DNA of 51,131 nucleotides, taken from positions 1-51,131 of the forward strand of contig CABRZL010000003.1 of assembly GCA_902475435.1 (NCBI GenBank), given 5' to 3'. Shown here piece by piece: positions 24,906 to 33,972 of the stretch (within the stretch, counting starts at the first letter, position 1; the number at the start of each line of letters is the position of its first letter). The position numbers and the translations under genes were made by a program. The notes under the pieces are model-generated. The model saw only the letters and a list, made by a program, of their open reading frames with translations. It had not been told where the DNA came from and made no database searches. The DNA is from an uncultured Eubacteriales bacterium. Its GTDB lineage: Bacteria; Bacillota; Clostridia; Oscillospirales; Oscillospiraceae.

Positions 24906-26495
24906 ATGAGACAATTGAAACAGGTAGGACTACCGGTAGCATCTATCCTGCTTATTTGCTTTTATCCCTGTGCATTTATGTTCTTTCAAAATGTCGGCGA
25001 AGCGAGAGCTGTGGACATGCTCCCGTTCTTCGGCATTTTTCTGTTAACAGCGGCCATTGCTTTTCTGATTGCAGATCTTTTTTTGAGAAATATGGCTCGA
25101 GCGGCTATTTTGGCGGATCTGGGAATTCTGATTGTCATTCATTTTACTCTTATTTGCAACGGCATTAAACGGCTGATTCCGCAATTTCACAATATTTATT
25201 TCTTGGTATTTACAGGTGTTATCCTGCTGGGGCTACTGATTCTGTTTGCCCGAAAGAAGCCGAATATGATAATCCCGTGTGGACTTTTGGCCTTGGTGTT
25301 CGGCTGCCTTACGGTGGTAAATTTATTTATGGCATTGCCAACCCTGATCTCTGCGGCCACATATCAGCGGCCGGCTGCCCCGTTGGACAGTCAGTTGGCG
25401 GCATTGCAGTTTCACGGAGAGAAACGTAATGTTTATTATATGATTTTTGATGAATACGGGGGATCAGAAAATCTGATTCATTACTATGACTATGATAACG
25501 AAGCATTTTTGGGAGAATTAGAAGAACGGGGGTTTTCCGTTTCCCGCACCAGCCGCAATACGGAATCCTGCTGGACCGTTACGCTGATCCCCAATATGAT
25601 GAATCTTGACTATGTGACCGACGACTCGATTCCAATCAATAATCGGCTAGAATGGCTGGAGGACCCGGTGTTATATCGGCTGTTCCAACAAAATGGCTAT
25701 CAGGTGAACTTAATCAACCACAATGGTTTTTTAGGGGAGGAACACTGTAATCTTTTGTCACAGCCGCAGTATGATGAAACCATTTCAGATTACCTCTATG
25801 AAAATAGTATATTCTGCCAGATTCCAGAACTCAAATGGATCATCGAGCGGGAAATACTTCACCGTGGGGAACATGGTCCCATGGAGTCGCTTCAGAATGT
25901 GAGTCAGTCACTGAAAGACTGCTGGATGCAGGCGCAGGAGCAGCCGACTTTAACGGTGAGTTATTTTGTATCCCCACATGCTCCGTTTCTATTTGATGAA
26001 TCGGGAAAAGCTACGAGCCCAGACGCCTATTATGACTGGCGGATTCCAGAGCTATATCTGGCGAAGCTGGAGTACACCAACCAGGTAATTTTAGAGGCAG
26101 TGGACCAAATCCAAAGGCATGACCCGGATGCGGTTATCCTTCTGCAGGCGGATCATGGAGCCAGAACGCCAGGACAGCTGGTCAATGAGTTTGGCGGTCC
26201 ATGGTTTGATACGGAAGAGGAAATTCCCTATATGCAGAGCGTTTTATGTTGCGCTTATGTGCCGGAGGAGAACGTAAGTGTTTCGGGAGAAACCTGTATC
26301 AATGCAACCCGGAAGGTGTTCTCCTCTGTATTTGGATTAAATCTTCCGCCGCTGGAAGTGCCGCAAAATTATACAATTCCGCCGGAATATATGCCTCCTC
26401 CGCCGGAAGAGACACAGGATACGGCCGAGACGGATCAGTCAGAATTTATTTCTTCAGCAGATATGCAGACCCCAAAGGAGAATACTCGTGGATAA
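24906..26495 (+). CDS. Membrane-anchored sulfatase-fold protein, copy 1
   Basis: The 529-residue protein has about five N-terminal helices (residues 5-150) followed by an outward-facing alkaline phosphatase/sulfatase-fold domain. Metal-site motifs are VYYMIFDEYGG near residue 180, SYFVSPHAPF and LLQADHGAR. The nucleophile is probably within RNTESCWT. The layout recalls LtaS-type glycerolphosphate transferases and phosphoethanolamine transferases, but helix number and motifs differ. The C-terminus ends in a Pro/Glu/Thr-rich tail. It is the first gene of the operon and its stop overlaps the start of a paralogue. I infer transfer of a phospho-group onto a surface glycan or lipid. Confidence 0.8.
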   Translation: MRQLKQVGLPVASILLICFYPCAFMFFQNVGEARAVDMLPFFGIFLLTAAIAFLIADLFLRNMARAAILADLGILIVIHFTLICNGIKRLIPQFHNIYFLVFTGVILLGLLILFARKKPNMIIPCGLLALVFGCLTVVNLFMALPTLISAATYQRPAAPLDSQLAALQFHGEKRNVYYMIFDEYGGSENLIHYYDYDNEAFLGELEERGFSVSRTSRNTESCWTVTLIPNMMNLDYVTDDSIPINNRLEWLEDPVLYRLFQQNGYQVNLINHNGFLGEEHCNLLSQPQYDETISDYLYENSIFCQIPELKWIIEREILHRGEHGPMESLQNVSQSLKDCWMQAQEQPTLTVSYFVSPHAPFLFDESGKATSPDAYYDWRIPELYLAKLEYTNQVILEAVDQIQRHDPDAVILLQADHGARTPGQLVNEFGGPWFDTEEEIPYMQSVLCCAYVPEENVSVSGETCINATRKVFSSVFGLNLPPLEVPQNYTIPPEYMPPPPEETQDTAETDQSEFISSADMQTPKENTRG

Positions 26496-28275
26496 CGCAA
26501 AGAAAAGAATACACTGGAAATCATGGATTTTGGGGCTTTTGGCGATCGTGCTCACTTGCTTATACCCCTGTGTGTTTTTGTTTGCCCAGAACGCGGGCGA
26601 GGCCAATGCATCGGATATACTCCCGTTTTTCCTTTTGTTCTTAGCTACCGCACTGGCGGGGTTCCTGGTTTGCGGCGTGATTGTCCGGGAAGTCAGCCGC
26701 GCAGCAGTGCTGACCTGTTTGGGCATGCTGGCAATCATCAACTTTTCGATGATAACGGATGCCGTTAAAAGACAGTTTCCGTGGTTTCAAGATAAATTTT
26801 TCTTAGTTTTTGTGGCAGTGATATTGCTGGGCCTTTTGGTGCTTTTTCTCAGGAAGAAACCAAACCTTACCGCAGTTTGCGGCATCATTGCATTAACCTT
26901 TGGCGTGTTGACTGTGATGAGCATCATTCAGGCTGTTCCGAGACTGATTCAAACAGCTTCTTACCGAGATGACAGAAGGTCCTCTTCTCAGAGCAGTCAA
27001 GATGTTGTTTTTTCCGGAGAGAAGCGCAATGTATACTATCTGCTTTTCGATGAATACGGTGGAGACGAAAACCTGGAGACGTATTTTGAATTTGACAACA
27101 GCCCCTTTTATGAGGCGTTGGAGGAGCGCGGCTTTTCAATATCTCATACGTCTCGAAATACAGATTCCTGCTGGACGGACACGCTGGTGCCGAATCTGAT
27201 GAATTTGGATTATGTCGTGGATGACAGTATGCCGGAAAAGATTCGGAGAGAATATTTAAGAGAACCGCTGCTGACCCGGATTTTTGCCTCTAATGGTTAC
27301 CAGATCAATCTCATTAATCATCGGGCATATTTGCGGATGGAAGGAGCCCGGGAGCTGACGCGCGGGCAGACCGAGGATAATATTTCGGAATACCTGTTTC
27401 GAAACAGCATTTACTGTAAAATCCCATTGGTGAAGGATAAAATTACGCGGTGGATGTTTGAGGACTACAGAGACAATTATCGCGGCCCGCTGGAAAATGC
27501 TTTTCATGCGCTAAAGACATGTTATAAGGAAGCGCAGAACACGCCGACTCTGACGGTTAGCTATATTCAATGCCCCCATGCGCCGTTTGTTTACAACGCA
27601 GATGGTTCGATACGGAATCTGGATACTGGCTGGTTCTGGAAAGATGAGTCGCTTTATCCTGGTCAGCTTCAATATCTTAACACTATAATTTTGGAAACAA
27701 TTGATCAGATTCAAGCAAACGATCCAAATGCGGTGATTTTGCTGCAATCTGACCATGGAGCGCGGGTTCCGCTTCATATGGTGGAGCAGTTTGGGGGACC
27801 AAGATTTGACGCGGAGAAGGAAACCCCTATTATGCAGAGTACGTTATGCTGTGTGTATATTCCCGGTCAGAAACTGGAGATCGAGGGAGACACCTGTATA
27901 AACGCAACGCGAAAGACAATAGATGCAGTATTTGGAACCAGTCTTGGAACAATTCCGGCGGCGACGGGCTATGTTCTGGATGAGATTTACAATGCGGCGC
28001 CGCATCCAGAGCCAGAAACTGAGGACAATTCCAGCGAGGAAGATGTTACAGAAAGTGTTACCTCGGAACAGCAGACTCCAGAATCGTCGGATGAATCAGA
28101 AATAAAACCAGCTGGTCCGCTTAAGGATGTTGACAAAGACGAGAAAAATGATCCAAAGCCCAAGGCGCCGCTGCCACCGCAGGGACCTGGAGCGGAGCCG
28201 CCCCAGGCAGGACCTGTTGGGAAAGAACAAAATGAGCCAAAACCCAAAGCGCCTCTGCCAGCAGCAGGGGCCTGA
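26488..28275 (+). CDS. Membrane-anchored sulfatase-fold protein, copy 2
   Basis: A 595-residue paralogue of the preceding gene, alike along its whole length. It has N-terminal helices, then VYYLLFDEYGG, HTSRNTDSCWT, SYIQCPHAPF and LLQSDHGAR. It differs by a longer C-terminal tail of about 90 residues that is acidic, then carries two imperfect copies of the unit EPKPKAPLP. Such a tail could bind the wall or other partners. It starts with GTG at 26488, eight bases inside the previous gene, with AAAGGAG upstream. Two copies side by side suggest a heteromer or two different acceptor substrates. Confidence 0.8.
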   Translation: MDNAKKRIHWKSWILGLLAIVLTCLYPCVFLFAQNAGEANASDILPFFLLFLATALAGFLVCGVIVREVSRAAVLTCLGMLAIINFSMITDAVKRQFPWFQDKFFLVFVAVILLGLLVLFLRKKPNLTAVCGIIALTFGVLTVMSIIQAVPRLIQTASYRDDRRSSSQSSQDVVFSGEKRNVYYLLFDEYGGDENLETYFEFDNSPFYEALEERGFSISHTSRNTDSCWTDTLVPNLMNLDYVVDDSMPEKIRREYLREPLLTRIFASNGYQINLINHRAYLRMEGARELTRGQTEDNISEYLFRNSIYCKIPLVKDKITRWMFEDYRDNYRGPLENAFHALKTCYKEAQNTPTLTVSYIQCPHAPFVYNADGSIRNLDTGWFWKDESLYPGQLQYLNTIILETIDQIQANDPNAVILLQSDHGARVPLHMVEQFGGPRFDAEKETPIMQSTLCCVYIPGQKLEIEGDTCINATRKTIDAVFGTSLGTIPAATGYVLDEIYNAAPHPEPETEDNSSEEDVTESVTSEQQTPESSDESEIKPAGPLKDVDKDEKNDPKPKAPLPPQGPGAEPPQAGPVGKEQNEPKPKAPLPAAGA

Positions 28276-28317
28276 GGCGAAGTATCCAGACCTGGAGAGA
28301 AACGAGGAAAGATTCTC

Positions 28318-30447
28318 ATGTCATTCATCAATACCTATATTGGTACGCCGTTAGGATGGATTATGTGGTTGTGTTACCGGTTGGTAGGAAGCTATGGGAT
28401 AGCTATTTTATTGTTTACGCTTCTAAGCAAGGTGATTTTGCTGCCGCTGTCCATTGTGGTGCAGAAAAACTCTATTAAGATGATTCGGCTTCAACCGGAA
28501 ATCAACCGAATTACGGCCAGCCATTATGGAGACAAGGACACGATTACGGATGAGACCATGGCGCTGTATAAACGGGAAAAATATAGTCCCTTGCTGGGTA
28601 TGGTGCCGATGATTATTCAGATTGTTTTGGTCCTTGGACTGATCAATGTCATTTACAATCCGATGCAGCATCTTCTGCGAGTGGATCCGGCAGTATGCGA
28701 TACTTTCGTTTCAGCTACAGCTACGCTTCTGGGGGTAGATGAGCTGGGAAGCGGTGCGCAGCTGAAGGTACTGGAGGCCATGCGGGATCCAGCCAATTTT
28801 GACTATTTTATGGGTTTGGCGTCTCAGTTGCCCGGAGTGGATATTGCGGAAATCATTGCACAGGCCCAGCAGGTGGATATGTGGTTCCTGGGGATCAATC
28901 TTTCAGCAGTACCACCTCTGATCAATACGACGGTGCTGGGGCTGGTTCCCCTGTTCTCGTGCCTGTCTACGCTGCTCTTATGCTGGGCGCAGAACCGGGA
29001 TAATGTGCTGCAGAAGGAACAGAGCTTTTGGAGCCGTTGGGGTGTTGCGCTGTTTACCGTGGCTTTTTCTACTTATTTTACGTATCTGGTTCCCGCAGGC
29101 GTCGGTGTCTACTGGATTGCCAGCAATCTGCTTGCGCTGCTGAATCTTTATTTTATGAACTTTCTGTACCCACCCAAAAAGTATATTGATTATGCGGCGC
29201 TGGAAGAGAGCAAAAAGAATTTGGAAGTTATTAAAAACCGAGAAGCGCAGCAAAAGAAAAAACTGGAACCCTATAAGAAGCAGGAGCATACAGATTATGA
29301 TCGGTTCCTGAAGGGAAAAGAACCTAAAATTTTAGTGTTTTACAGTGAAGGCGGCGGATTTTATAAATACTTTAAAGGTATGATCGAATATGTTTTGGCA
29401 CATTCGGATGTAACGATTCACTATATTACGTCAGATCCGGAAGATCCGATTTTTTCTATGGGGAATCCCCGCATTGTAGGCTATTACATCGGAGAAATGA
29501 AGCTGATTCCTTTGATGATGAAAATGGATGCAGATATGGTGGTAATGACAATGCCGGATCTGGAGACCTATCATATCAAACGGAGCCTAGTGCGAAAAGA
29601 TATTGAGTATATTTACACCGATCATGGCGTCAGCAGTGACAATATGATGCTCCGCCCCCATGCGTTGGATCATTTTGATACACTGTTTTGTGTCGGACCG
29701 CATCAAGTGGAAGAAGCCCGTGCAATTGAAAAGCTCTATCACCTAAAGCCACGGCGGTTGGTGCAGGTGGGGTATGGGCTCTTGGATGAAATGACGGCGG
29801 CATGGGAGGCCAAGGAGAAAACTCCGAATTCCAAAAAGACAATTCTGATTGGCCCGTCCTGGCAGAAAGATAATATTATGGACTCCTGTATTGACCAGCT
29901 TATTTCAGAGTTTTCCAAGCTGGACTGCCGCATCATCATTCGCCCACACCCTCAGTATGTCCGGCTCTATGGGGAACGGTTGGAAGGGCTGATCAGCCGC
30001 TATCAGGATCGGATTGGGGAAGACTTTGTAATTCAGACAGACTTTTCATCGACTGATACAGTTTATATGGCGGATTTGTTGGTGACGGATTGGTCCAACG
30101 TGGGATATGAATTTGCCCTTTCCACGCTGAAGCCGGTACTCTATATCAATACACCGATGAAGGTGATGAATCCTGAGTATGATAAAATTGATGTGGTGCC
30201 CTTTGATATTCGAATCCGGGCGCAGCTTGGGGCTGAATTGGAGCTACAGGAGCTGGATCGAGCCGGCACAGTGGCACAGGATCTTTTATCCCGGCCGGAG
30301 GAATATCGGGCAATTATTCAGAGTGTCAAGGAAAAGGAAATTTACAATCTTGGCCGAGGCGCCGAGGCGGCTGGACGATATCTGGTCAGCCGCATTCAGT
30401 CTATTGAATCTCGCCGGAAGGCGCAATTACAGGAGGAATTGAAATGA
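28318..30447 (+). CDS. YidC/Oxa1-like domain fused to CDP-glycerol glycerophosphotransferase-like domain
   Basis: A 709-residue fusion. Residues 1-285 match the YidC/Oxa1 insertase core. They show YGIAILLFTLLSKVILLPL, a basic loop, LLGMVPMIIQIVLVLGL, and the late VPAGVGVYWIASNLLALLNLYF segment with its conserved YW. There is no lipobox, and about five helices are present. A charged linker (about 285-325) leads to residues 326-700, which resemble the TagB/TagF transferase family. Visible there are DIEYIYTDHGVSSD, ILIGPSWQKDN, RIIIRPHPQYVR and VTDWSNVGYEFALSTLKPVLYINTP. That domain normally uses CDP-glycerol to extend teichoic acids. In this operon CDP-choline is an alternative donor. The YidC part may be an anchor, a channel or a true insertase. 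Confidence 0.88.
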   Translation: MSFINTYIGTPLGWIMWLCYRLVGSYGIAILLFTLLSKVILLPLSIVVQKNSIKMIRLQPEINRITASHYGDKDTITDETMALYKREKYSPLLGMVPMIIQIVLVLGLINVIYNPMQHLLRVDPAVCDTFVSATATLLGVDELGSGAQLKVLEAMRDPANFDYFMGLASQLPGVDIAEIIAQAQQVDMWFLGINLSAVPPLINTTVLGLVPLFSCLSTLLLCWAQNRDNVLQKEQSFWSRWGVALFTVAFSTYFTYLVPAGVGVYWIASNLLALLNLYFMNFLYPPKKYIDYAALEESKKNLEVIKNREAQQKKKLEPYKKQEHTDYDRFLKGKEPKILVFYSEGGGFYKYFKGMIEYVLAHSDVTIHYITSDPEDPIFSMGNPRIVGYYIGEMKLIPLMMKMDADMVVMTMPDLETYHIKRSLVRKDIEYIYTDHGVSSDNMMLRPHALDHFDTLFCVGPHQVEEARAIEKLYHLKPRRLVQVGYGLLDEMTAAWEAKEKTPNSKKTILIGPSWQKDNIMDSCIDQLISEFSKLDCRIIIRPHPQYVRLYGERLEGLISRYQDRIGEDFVIQTDFSSTDTVYMADLLVTDWSNVGYEFALSTLKPVLYINTPMKVMNPEYDKIDVVPFDIRIRAQLGAELELQELDRAGTVAQDLLSRPEEYRAIIQSVKEKEIYNLGRGAEAAGRYLVSRIQSIESRRKAQLQEELK

Positions 30448-30764
30448 AACATGTGAAGAAATTGATTGGACGCAGCTATTATATAGTTTTTATGATGCTG
30501 CTGTTTGCAATGCCCGCTTTCGCCTATTTGGATCCGGGGACGGTCAGTTATGTAGTCAGTATGATTGCAGGATTGTTTATTGCTGGTGGTGCGGCGATTG
30601 CAATTTTCCGTCGAAAAATTAAGCTTTTCTTTCAAAATCTTGGGAAAAAGAATAAAAGGGATACGGTTGTACCGGATGCAGACATGGGGCCAGATATGGT
30701 AAACCCCATGGATGAAGTTGTGGATCCCATGGCCGGGGCCGGCCAGGATGATGAACAACACTGA
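30444..30764 (+). CDS. Small 'YLDPGT' membrane protein
   Basis: A 106-residue protein with an N-terminal signal-like helix ending at PAFA (about residue 27). It continues with YLDPGTVSYVVSMIAGLFIAGGAAIAIFRRKIKLFF, one membrane helix with a basic stop, and ends in an acidic, Met-rich tail. Short proteins with a Y-[LI]-DPGT motif before a helix are something I recall next to sulfatase-fold genes in surface polymer loci; the function is unknown. The ATG overlaps the previous stop (ATGA), so it is translationally coupled to the fusion protein and may be its partner. Confidence 0.75.
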   Translation: MKHVKKLIGRSYYIVFMMLLFAMPAFAYLDPGTVSYVVSMIAGLFIAGGAAIAIFRRKIKLFFQNLGKKNKRDTVVPDADMGPDMVNPMDEVVDPMAGAGQDDEQH

Positions 30765-30792
30765 CGGTATGGAGCAGGAGAGGAGTAATTGC

Positions 30793-31695
30793 TTGCTCGC
30801 ACCGCAAGCAATCCAATTTATTCATGCTGCATTGGGAGCAGAGTGGGAAGAGCTGCAAGACGTGCTGGTAACGAAGACAGGTATGACGAACCGATCTCTT
30901 CGCTTTTCCTGGAAAGAACAGGAGTACATCCTGCGGGTTCCAGGAGAGGGCACCGATAGACTGATTAACCGACGGCAAGAAGCCGCAGTTTATGAAGCAC
31001 TGAACGGAGATCCCATTTCTGATGAGGTTTTAGCAATTGATCCGGAATCGGGCTATAAACTGACCCGGTATTGGAAAGATACGCATAACTGCGATCCTAA
31101 GAATCCGTCTGAGGTTCAGCAGTGTATGAAACTGCTGCGAAAGTTTCATCAAAAAGGATTTCAGGTTTCACACAAGTTTCAGCTTTATGACGAGATTGCC
31201 TTTTACGAAACCCTGAGAAACGGGCCATCTGTATATCCCGACTATGATGACGTAAGACTTCGTTGCTTTGCAATGCGAACCTTTCTGCGGAATCAGAAAA
31301 AGGACTTGGTTTTGAGTCATATTGATGCGAATCCGGATAATTTTTTATTTGTCCATACCTTGGACGGGGAAGAATTACACCTCATTGACTGGGAATATGC
31401 AGGGATGTATGATCCCCATGTGGATATTGCAATGTTTGCAATCTATACAGGATATGACCGCACCGAGCTGGATCAATTGATCGATTGGTATTTTGCTGGT
31501 GCTTGTGATACGAATACCCGGTTGAAAATATATTGTTATGTTGCGTTGGGAGGCCTCCTGTGGAGCAATTGGTGTGAGTACAAAAAAGCTCTGGGTGTGG
31601 ATTTTGGCGGGTATGCCATGATGCAATATCGATATGCTTCGGAATATTCGCAGTTGTTTTTAAAACTGATTAACAAAAGCTATGGAGGCGGTTAG
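30793..31695 (+). CDS. licA: Choline kinase-type phosphotransferase (LicA-like)
   Basis: A roughly 300-residue kinase of the choline/aminoglycoside kinase fold. The catalytic loop reads LSHIDANPDNFLF and the metal site LHLIDWEYAGMYDPHVDIAMF. Both are close to those of LicA choline kinases, while aminoglycoside kinases usually have HGDLHPGN. I place the start at the TTG at 30793 because GAGAGGAG lies seven bases ahead. ATG codons at 30748, 30751 and 30769 are in frame but lack a site. It would make phosphocholine, or phosphoethanolamine, for the LicC-like enzyme encoded next. Confidence 0.85.
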   Translation: MLAPQAIQFIHAALGAEWEELQDVLVTKTGMTNRSLRFSWKEQEYILRVPGEGTDRLINRRQEAAVYEALNGDPISDEVLAIDPESGYKLTRYWKDTHNCDPKNPSEVQQCMKLLRKFHQKGFQVSHKFQLYDEIAFYETLRNGPSVYPDYDDVRLRCFAMRTFLRNQKKDLVLSHIDANPDNFLFVHTLDGEELHLIDWEYAGMYDPHVDIAMFAIYTGYDRTELDQLIDWYFAGACDTNTRLKIYCYVALGGLLWSNWCEYKKALGVDFGGYAMMQYRYASEYSQLFLKLINKSYGGG

Positions 31696-31697
31696 CG

Positions 31698-32423
31698 TTG
31701 CATCTGGCAAAACGTGCCGTTATTATGGCGGCCGGGATTGGAAGCCGTATGTATCCGGTAACACAAACAACACCAAAGCCACTGGTTCGAGTCTGTGGAC
31801 AGCGTATGATTGATACTATAATTTCGGCGCTGCACCAAAATGGTATCAGGGAAATCTATGTAGTGGTAGGATATTTAAAAGAGCAATTTCAGACCCTCTT
31901 GAAAGAGTATCCAGGCCTCCGGATTATTGAGAATCCGGATTACCAAATTGCCAATAATATCTCTTCTCTTTACTATGCGCGGGACTATTTGGGGGATTCA
32001 ATTATTCTGGACGGCGATCAGATTGTCAAGGCACCCGGTATCTTAACGCCGGAGTTTGAACGTTCCTGTTACTGCTGTCACTGGACCGAGAAAACGACGA
32101 AAGAATGGCTCTTGACGGTGGATAACGGAGTGGTAACCCATTGCAGCCGTACCGGAGGAACAAGAGGATGGGAGCTCCATAGCGTGTCGTTTTGGACTGC
32201 AGAAGATGGAAAAAAATTAAAAAAACATCTAGAGTATGAATATCAAGAGAAGAGAAAACGAGCCATTTACTGGGATGATGTGGTAATATTCTGCCATCCC
32301 TCAGAATATTGCTTAGGCATTCGTCCCATTGAGGAAAATGATTTAGTAGAAATTGACAGTTATGAGGAACTATGTACATGGGATAAAAGTTATATGTCCC
32401 ACGAGAGAAAGGAATATGAATGA
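31698..32423 (+). CDS. licC: CTP:phosphocholine cytidylyltransferase (LicC-like)
   Basis: A 241-residue nucleotidyltransferase with the signature loop MAAGIGSRMYPVTQTTPKPLV and the VVGYLKEQF strand. The acceptor-side pattern VSFWTA, YWDDVV and VEIDSYEEL is the order also found in pneumococcal LicC. It should make CDP-choline from CTP and phosphocholine. It starts with TTG at 31698, preceded by GGAGGCGG, 2 bp after the kinase gene. It overlaps the transporter gene by four bases. CDP-ethanolamine is a possible alternative product. Confidence 0.88.
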   Translation: MHLAKRAVIMAAGIGSRMYPVTQTTPKPLVRVCGQRMIDTIISALHQNGIREIYVVVGYLKEQFQTLLKEYPGLRIIENPDYQIANNISSLYYARDYLGDSIILDGDQIVKAPGILTPEFERSCYCCHWTEKTTKEWLLTVDNGVVTHCSRTGGTRGWELHSVSFWTAEDGKKLKKHLEYEYQEKRKRAIYWDDVVIFCHPSEYCLGIRPIEENDLVEIDSYEELCTWDKSYMSHERKEYE

Positions 32424-33934
32424 AACAGGAAGTTCGTCAGGACAAACCCGATCTTGTGCTGATTTTAGTACCACTGCTTTTGGTGGTAGCGCTTTGCCTG
32501 ATTTTCTTTATCTGGCCTCAGAGCGCTACGAACACCATTGGGCTGATTCGCAGTGTGTTAGACAATTATTTTAGTTCTTGGTACTGCTTAGTAGGAACCG
32601 GTTTTTTTGTGTGTTCTCTTGCCTTAGCCTTTTCACGGATCGGAAAGATCAGGCTGGGAGATAAGAAGAAGGAGAGCATGTCCAACTTTCGATGGGGCTG
32701 TCTGGTGTTCACCTCTACGATGGCGGCAGATATCGTATTCTATGCGTTGTGTGAATGGGCGCTTTATATTGATGATCCGTTTATTACGGCGCACGGGGAT
32801 GTCCAGACCTGGGGTGCAACCTATCCGTTGTTTCATTGGGGACCCATTGCGTGGAGTTTCTATTTGGTACTGGCAGCAGCGTTTGGATTTATGCTTTATG
32901 TACGGGGACGGAGTACTCGGCGTATGAGTGAAGCGTGCAGACCAATTCTGGGCAAACGTGTGGATGGCGGATGGGGAAAGGTGATTGATCTCCTTTCGAT
33001 TTTTGCACTGCTGGCGGGAACGGCTACGACGTTTTCTTTGTCAGTGCCGCTCCTTTCCAGTACACTGGCCGAGATATTCGGAATTAACACCAGTATGGTG
33101 TTGGCTATTTTAGTGCTGGTTGGAATTTGTGTCATATACAGTTTGGCAGTATGGCTGGGAATGGGTGCAATTTCTCGTTTAAGTACCATCTGTGTATGGT
33201 TGTTTTTTGCACTCTTGGCCTATGTAGGTTTTGGCGGGGGGAGACTGATCTACATATTGGAGACCGGGATCACGGCCGTTGGCAACTTGGTACAAAATTT
33301 TATTGGAATGTCCACCCAGATGGATCCATTGCGGGAGACTGCATTCCCGCAAAACTGGACTATGTATTACTGGGCATATTGGATGGTCTGGTGTGTGGCA
33401 ACACCGTTCTTTATTGGACAGATCAGCGCCGGAAAGACTGTACGGCAGGTAATATTGGGCGGATATGCCTGGGGACTGGCCGGTACCTGGTTGGCGTTTA
33501 TTGTGCTGGGCAACTACGGTATGAGCTTGCAGTTGATAGACGGGATGGATATCTCCGGTGCAATTACTGCGGGGGAATACATATCCGAGGTGATCTTAAA
33601 TATTTTAAGGACATTGCCTTTCCCGAAAATTGTCATGTTGCTGTTGGTATTTTCCATGATTACATTTTATGCTACGACCTTTGATGCACTGACACTGGTT
33701 GCCGCTTCTTACTGTTGTAAAACGTTGGGATCGGACGACTTGCCGTCTCGGAACTTGCGGCTATTTTGGGCAGTGATGTTGATCCTTTTGCCGATTGCGC
33801 TGATGTTTTCGGAGGGGACGATGAATAATTTGCAGTCAGTTTCTCTCATTGCTGCGCTGCCTGTCAGTTTCGTGTTGATTTTAATTGCGGCCAGCTTTAT
33901 CAAAGATAGTCGATCTTATTTGAATGGAAAATAA
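32420..33934 (+). CDS. BCCT family choline/betaine-type transporter
   Basis: A 504-residue, twelve-helix secondary transporter of the betaine-choline-carnitine family. The signature helix reads NWTMYYWAYWMVWCVATPFFIGQISAGKTVRQ, the aromatic-rich stretch that holds the trimethylammonium group in this family. Its place after the kinase and cytidylyltransferase genes points to choline uptake for phosphocholine synthesis, doing the job of LicB in other loci. The ATG overlaps the licC stop. A strong terminator follows. Confidence 0.93.
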   Translation: MKQEVRQDKPDLVLILVPLLLVVALCLIFFIWPQSATNTIGLIRSVLDNYFSSWYCLVGTGFFVCSLALAFSRIGKIRLGDKKKESMSNFRWGCLVFTSTMAADIVFYALCEWALYIDDPFITAHGDVQTWGATYPLFHWGPIAWSFYLVLAAAFGFMLYVRGRSTRRMSEACRPILGKRVDGGWGKVIDLLSIFALLAGTATTFSLSVPLLSSTLAEIFGINTSMVLAILVLVGICVIYSLAVWLGMGAISRLSTICVWLFFALLAYVGFGGGRLIYILETGITAVGNLVQNFIGMSTQMDPLRETAFPQNWTMYYWAYWMVWCVATPFFIGQISAGKTVRQVILGGYAWGLAGTWLAFIVLGNYGMSLQLIDGMDISGAITAGEYISEVILNILRTLPFPKIVMLLLVFSMITFYATTFDALTLVAASYCCKTLGSDDLPSRNLRLFWAVMLILLPIALMFSEGTMNNLQSVSLIAALPVSFVLILIAASFIKDSRSYLNGK

Positions 33935-33939
33935 AAGAT

Positions 33940-33972
33940 GAGGCCCTGAAAACGTTCAGGGCCTCACTTTTT
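33940..33972 (+). terminator. Terminator of the lic-like operon
   Basis: A perfect 11-bp stem (GAGGCCCTGAA and complement) with an AACG loop is followed by ACTTTTTTCATTTTTTT. It lies 5 bp after the BCCT stop. It may also serve the convergent acyltransferase gene. Confidence 0.92.

Noticed and set aside
24906..28275. The tandem sulfatase-fold genes as an assembly duplication
   Set aside because: The two copies differ throughout and have different tails, so this is an old gene duplication rather than an artefact.
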